Below, piece after piece: positions 36,141 to 38,004 of a DNA stretch of 38,004 nucleotides (position 1 is its first letter; each line of letters begins with the position of its first letter). Under the pieces are notes generated by a model. It did no database searches, was not told the origin of the DNA, and worked only from the letters and a program-made list of their open reading frames with translations. Origin of the DNA: an unicellular cyanobacterium SU3 (GTDB taxonomy: Bacteria; Cyanobacteriota; Cyanobacteriia; Cyanobacteriales; Microcystaceae); contig NETF01000194.1 in assembly GCA_002172675.1 (NCBI GenBank), forward strand, positions 1-38,004. Direction: 5' to 3'. Position numbers and translations under genes: made by a program.

Positions 36141-36155
36141 AGGATTCTGAATCCT
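36141..36155. terminator. Short stem-loop between the P450 gene and fabZ
   Basis: AGGAT-TCTGA-ATCCT forms a 5-bp stem between convergent genes. The T-run on either side is weak, so this is a tentative terminator. Confidence 0.3.
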
Positions 36156-36195
36156 CCTTAACCTATCACCAGAATGTGATTAAATGTTTAAAACT

Positions 36196-36684
36196 TTAAT
36201 CAATACGAGAAAAGAGCATTTCTCCCTGCACAGCTAACTCTCCGTCTACAGTTCCTTGTCCTTTCATTTTCGCAATGCGATTTCGTTTTAGGGTTAATAA
36301 TTCCACTGTCATAATTAATTGATCGCCAGGAATTACTTGACGACGAAACCTAACTTTATCAATTCCTGCAAAGGCAAAAAATACTCCTTTCATCCCTGGT
36401 AATAAAGTAAGAATAATTCCCCCAACCTGTGCCATAGATTCCACAATTAAAACCCCAGGCATTATGGGTAAACTAGGAATATGTCCAGGAAAAAAAGGCT
36501 CATTAATGGTGACATTTTTAATCCCTACTGCCTTCTTTCCAGGCTCATAATCAATAATACGATCCACTAAAGCAAAAGGATAACGATGGGGTAATAATTC
36601 TCGGATTTCTTGAACCGTAAACGTGGTTTGAATTGCCGTATTTTCAGTAGAGTTATCAACAGGAGGTGCAGTCACATCAGACAT
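36196..36684 (-). CDS. fabZ: 3-hydroxyacyl-[acyl-carrier-protein] dehydratase FabZ
   Basis: FabZ removes water from 3-hydroxyacyl-ACP in fatty acid elongation. The 162-residue hot-dog protein has [14 protein letters not shown] (31-43), the catalytic His68 in FFPGHIP, and Glu82 in [14 protein letters not shown]. The N-terminal ~20 residues ([20 protein letters not shown]) are an extension, common in cyanobacteria. It is the first gene visible on this strand here; lpxC and lpxA, often its neighbours, are not in the window. Confidence 0.96.
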   Translation of the reverse strand: MSDVTAPPVDNSTENTAIQTTFTVQEIRELLPHRYPFALVDRIIDYEPGKKAVGIKNVTINEPFFPGHIPSLPIMPGVLIVESMAQVGGIILTLLPGMKGVFFAFAGIDKVRFRRQVIPGDQLIMTVELLTLKRNRIAKMKGQGTVDGELAVQGEMLFSRID

Positions 36685-36833
36685 AATAATTAAATAACCA
36701 TCAATACAAATAATCCTTTCTCATTGTTTCACTATTCAAGAAATTTTCTAGATGATTTCATATTTCTTATTAGTCAGTAACAGAAAGATTCTGATAAGAT
36801 AAAAAAGAGAAGTTATCATAGATATGAAGCCCT

Positions 36834-37085
36834 ATGCCTCCCCGTTGGCCCCGTAAACCCGATCGCGCTGATCCTGATTTCCGTCGTCTTGATGATCGCA
36901 TGACCTTTGCTGTTCATGTTGCTGCTTTTTTAGCAGGTAACTCTAGTGTGTGGTTTGTCCATAATATCAGACAAGCAGAATGGAGTTGGATTGGCTGGTT
37001 TTCAGGAATTTGGGGAATGGTGTTACTGGGACATCTAATTTATATTACTGCGATCGCTGACTATAGCAAAAAATCTCATGGCTAA
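36834..37085 (+). CDS. 2TM domain-containing small membrane protein
   Basis: The 83-residue product has a basic N-terminal segment (MPPRWPRKPDRADPDFRRLD), two hydrophobic helices with a short WSW-containing loop, and a polar C-terminus. It fits the 2TM domain family of unknown function. The last 8 nt overlap the start of the next gene, a sign of translational coupling. Confidence 0.72.
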   Translation: MPPRWPRKPDRADPDFRRLDDRMTFAVHVAAFLAGNSSVWFVHNIRQAEWSWIGWFSGIWGMVLLGHLIYITAIADYSKKSHG

Positions 37086-37383
37086 TTATAAAACAACCCA
37101 AGCAGTTGAATTCCTCGCTGCCGAAATTGGTGAAAATATCTACATTGATGTAGCAAAATGGCATCTTTATCTATCTGATGCTCATTTACATACCATCGTG
37201 GCTGAAAAAGTCTATCCCTTGCTCGAAAATGATGAAATAAGCGAAGATGCGATAACTGATATTCTTCGAGACATTTCTGTTTCTCTAGGAGGGGGTAAAA
37301 AAGAAGTTCCCCTGTTGGAATTATTGCCGAAGCAATGTCAAACAAATTTACTTGAGTTACTTGAAGAATTCCAGCAAAGATGA
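37078..37383 (+). CDS. DUF3181 family protein
   Basis: The 101-residue soluble protein, mostly helical, has the conserved cyanobacterial pattern FLAAEIGENIYIDVAKWHLY and LEEFQQR at the end. I recognise it as DUF3181, with no known function. It overlaps the 2TM gene by 8 nt. Confidence 0.75.
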   Translation: MANYKTTQAVEFLAAEIGENIYIDVAKWHLYLSDAHLHTIVAEKVYPLLENDEISEDAITDILRDISVSLGGGKKEVPLLELLPKQCQTNLLELLEEFQQR

Positions 37384-37428
37384 ATGTTTGCTATTCTTAT
37401 AATCAATTGATTAAAAACTGTAGCGTAT

Positions 37429-37611
37429 CTAAGATTGACTTAATATAAAGTCTTCGAGGGTTACATAATCTTCTGTTTGATATGCTTTTGTTACTTCCTC
37501 AACTTCAGCTATAATTTCTGGACTATTTTCCCACTCTTCTTCTGCTTCAAAAATTTTATTTTCTAAAATTTCTAAAAGTTGTTGCTGTTGTTCTAAATAA
37601 TGTGAGTTCAG
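37429..37611 (-). pseudogene. Fragment of an acidic small protein, probably an antitoxin C-terminus
   Basis: The frame reads LNSHYLEQQQQLLEILENK and continues to VTKAYQTEDYVTLEDFILSQ with a terminal stop. It is rich in Glu and Gln and contains no Met or other start codon. The upstream part is replaced by purine-rich spacer sequence (gagttaggagttcggagg). It looks like the surviving C-terminal part of a small regulator, perhaps an antitoxin; the family is uncertain. Confidence 0.35.
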
Positions 37612-37691
37612 AGTTAGGAGTTCGGAGGAATGAGACAGGTAAACTTATTTACAATTAACGCGATTAGCTATTGATAAGGAAAATAACAGCT

Positions 37692-37745
37692 ATGCTCAAC
37701 AGTTATCACGTTACCATAGAAGGCGATCGCATTGTTATACTTTAG
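37692..37745 (+). pseudogene. 17-residue antitoxin-like fragment
   Basis: MLNSYHVTIEGDRIVIL then TAG. This resembles the first strand and turn of small AbrB- or VapB-like antitoxins, but the frame stops at once. It lies 29 nt before the DUF104-like gene. Confidence 0.25.
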
Positions 37746-37774
37746 ATAACAATCATCAATATTTATAGTTCAAG

Positions 37775-37930
37775 ATGCCCAAAACTCAGAGTATTGAAGC
37801 AGTGTATGAAAATGGGGTATTACGTCCCAAGCAAAAACTAGAAGATTTACCAGAAAATAGTACAGTTCAAATTACTATTGAACAAAATTGCGACGCATTC
37901 CCCCACCTCGACTTATCAGGTGGGGGTTAA
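37775..37930 (+). pseudogene. DUF104/AF2212-type antitoxin, 3' end replaced by an IS element
   Basis: The 51-codon frame begins MPKTQSIEAVYENGVLRPKQ, with KLEDLPENSTVQITIEQ after it, the signature of AF2212-type (DUF104) antitoxins, about 60-80 residues when intact. From about residue 39 (CDAFPHLDLSGGG) the sequence reads into the hairpin of an IS200/IS605-like end and then stops. The true C-terminus is therefore lost and the gene is probably inactive. Confidence 0.6.
37900..37926. mobile_element. Terminal hairpin of an IS200/IS605-type element
   Basis: CCCCCACCT-cgacttatc-AGGTGGGGG is a 9-bp perfect stem with a 9-nt loop. It lies 19 nt downstream of the transposase stop. Subterminal hairpins of this kind are the TnpA recognition structures in the IS200/IS605 family. 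The exact insertion point is somewhere between 37887 and 37900. Confidence 0.6.
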
Positions 37931-37945
37931 GGAGCAAGCAACAAG

Positions 37946-38004
37946 TTAGTCATCATAGCCTTGGTTTTCTATATATTGTTTTAGCACTGTTAAGGTAGCC
38001 CCAC
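37946..38004 (-). CDS. tnpA: C-terminus of an IS200/IS605-type TnpA transposase, cut by the window edge
   Basis: Only the last 18 full codons are visible: GATLTVLKQYIENQGYDD then stop. This matches the C-terminal helix of Y1 transposases (the LKQYIENQ pattern). The catalytic HUH and Tyr lie beyond the window, so completeness cannot be judged. Confidence 0.65.
   Translation of the reverse strand, partial: GATLTVLKQYIENQGYDD

Overview
The window comes from a low-GC unicellular cyanobacterium, most like the Crocosphaera/Cyanothece group. The evidence is the many HIP1 octamers (gcgatcgc) and cyanobacterial signature genes: cp12, pipX-pipY, an ndbB-type NDH-2, a Psb34 (ssl1498-family) protein, a Tic20-like protein, a CYP110-like P450, desC, lrtA-type hibernation factor and hypE. 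The genus is inferred from gene content and base composition, not from a database search.

Layout. 1-1330: a degraded NACHT-type NTPase remnant beside its probable membrane-domain remnant, then a MITE-like repeat. 1333-8182: cp12 with a textbook terminator, a YegS-type lipid kinase, a LarE-like sulfur transferase, a GAF histidine kinase, an ABC-2 permease, an interrupted small gene, a MOSC protein and tgt. 8183-11135: lipB and the hibernation factor, separated by repeat-rich or leader-rich spacers. 11136-14013: ndbB-type dehydrogenase, a HAD hydrolase and an RmlD-like reductase. 14203-18036 (minus): ctaA-ctaB for heme A, a Gfo/Idh/MocA oxidoreductase and rpsF. 18245-24441: an FAH-family hydrolase tail-to-tail with a Tic20-like gene, a GIY-YIG protein, an unknown protein, the run cofG - doxX - old yellow enzyme, and divergent pipX-pipY. 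24409-29144 (minus): a 1005-aa FAD/Fe-S dehydrogenase, desC, a PII-like protein and a Psb34-like protein. 29674-32386: a tiny zinc ribbon with a pentapeptide-repeat gene, a DUF4386 remnant, a Uma2-type nuclease and an isolated hypE. 32383-37383: small unknowns, an HTH/coiled-coil/GrpE-like protein, a SemiSWEET, the P450, fabZ, a 2TM protein and a DUF3181 protein. 37429-38004: toxin-antitoxin debris ending in the edge of an IS200/IS605-type element.

Most genes are housekeeping, in short transcription units of one to three genes. No complete mobile element, CRISPR array, rRNA or tRNA was seen. No clearly new multi-gene system was found. The points most worth following up are the HTH/GrpE-like fusion, the zinc-ribbon/pentapeptide pair, the structured leader of the hibernation factor, the TIR-bearing repeat family, and the IS-truncated antitoxin cluster.
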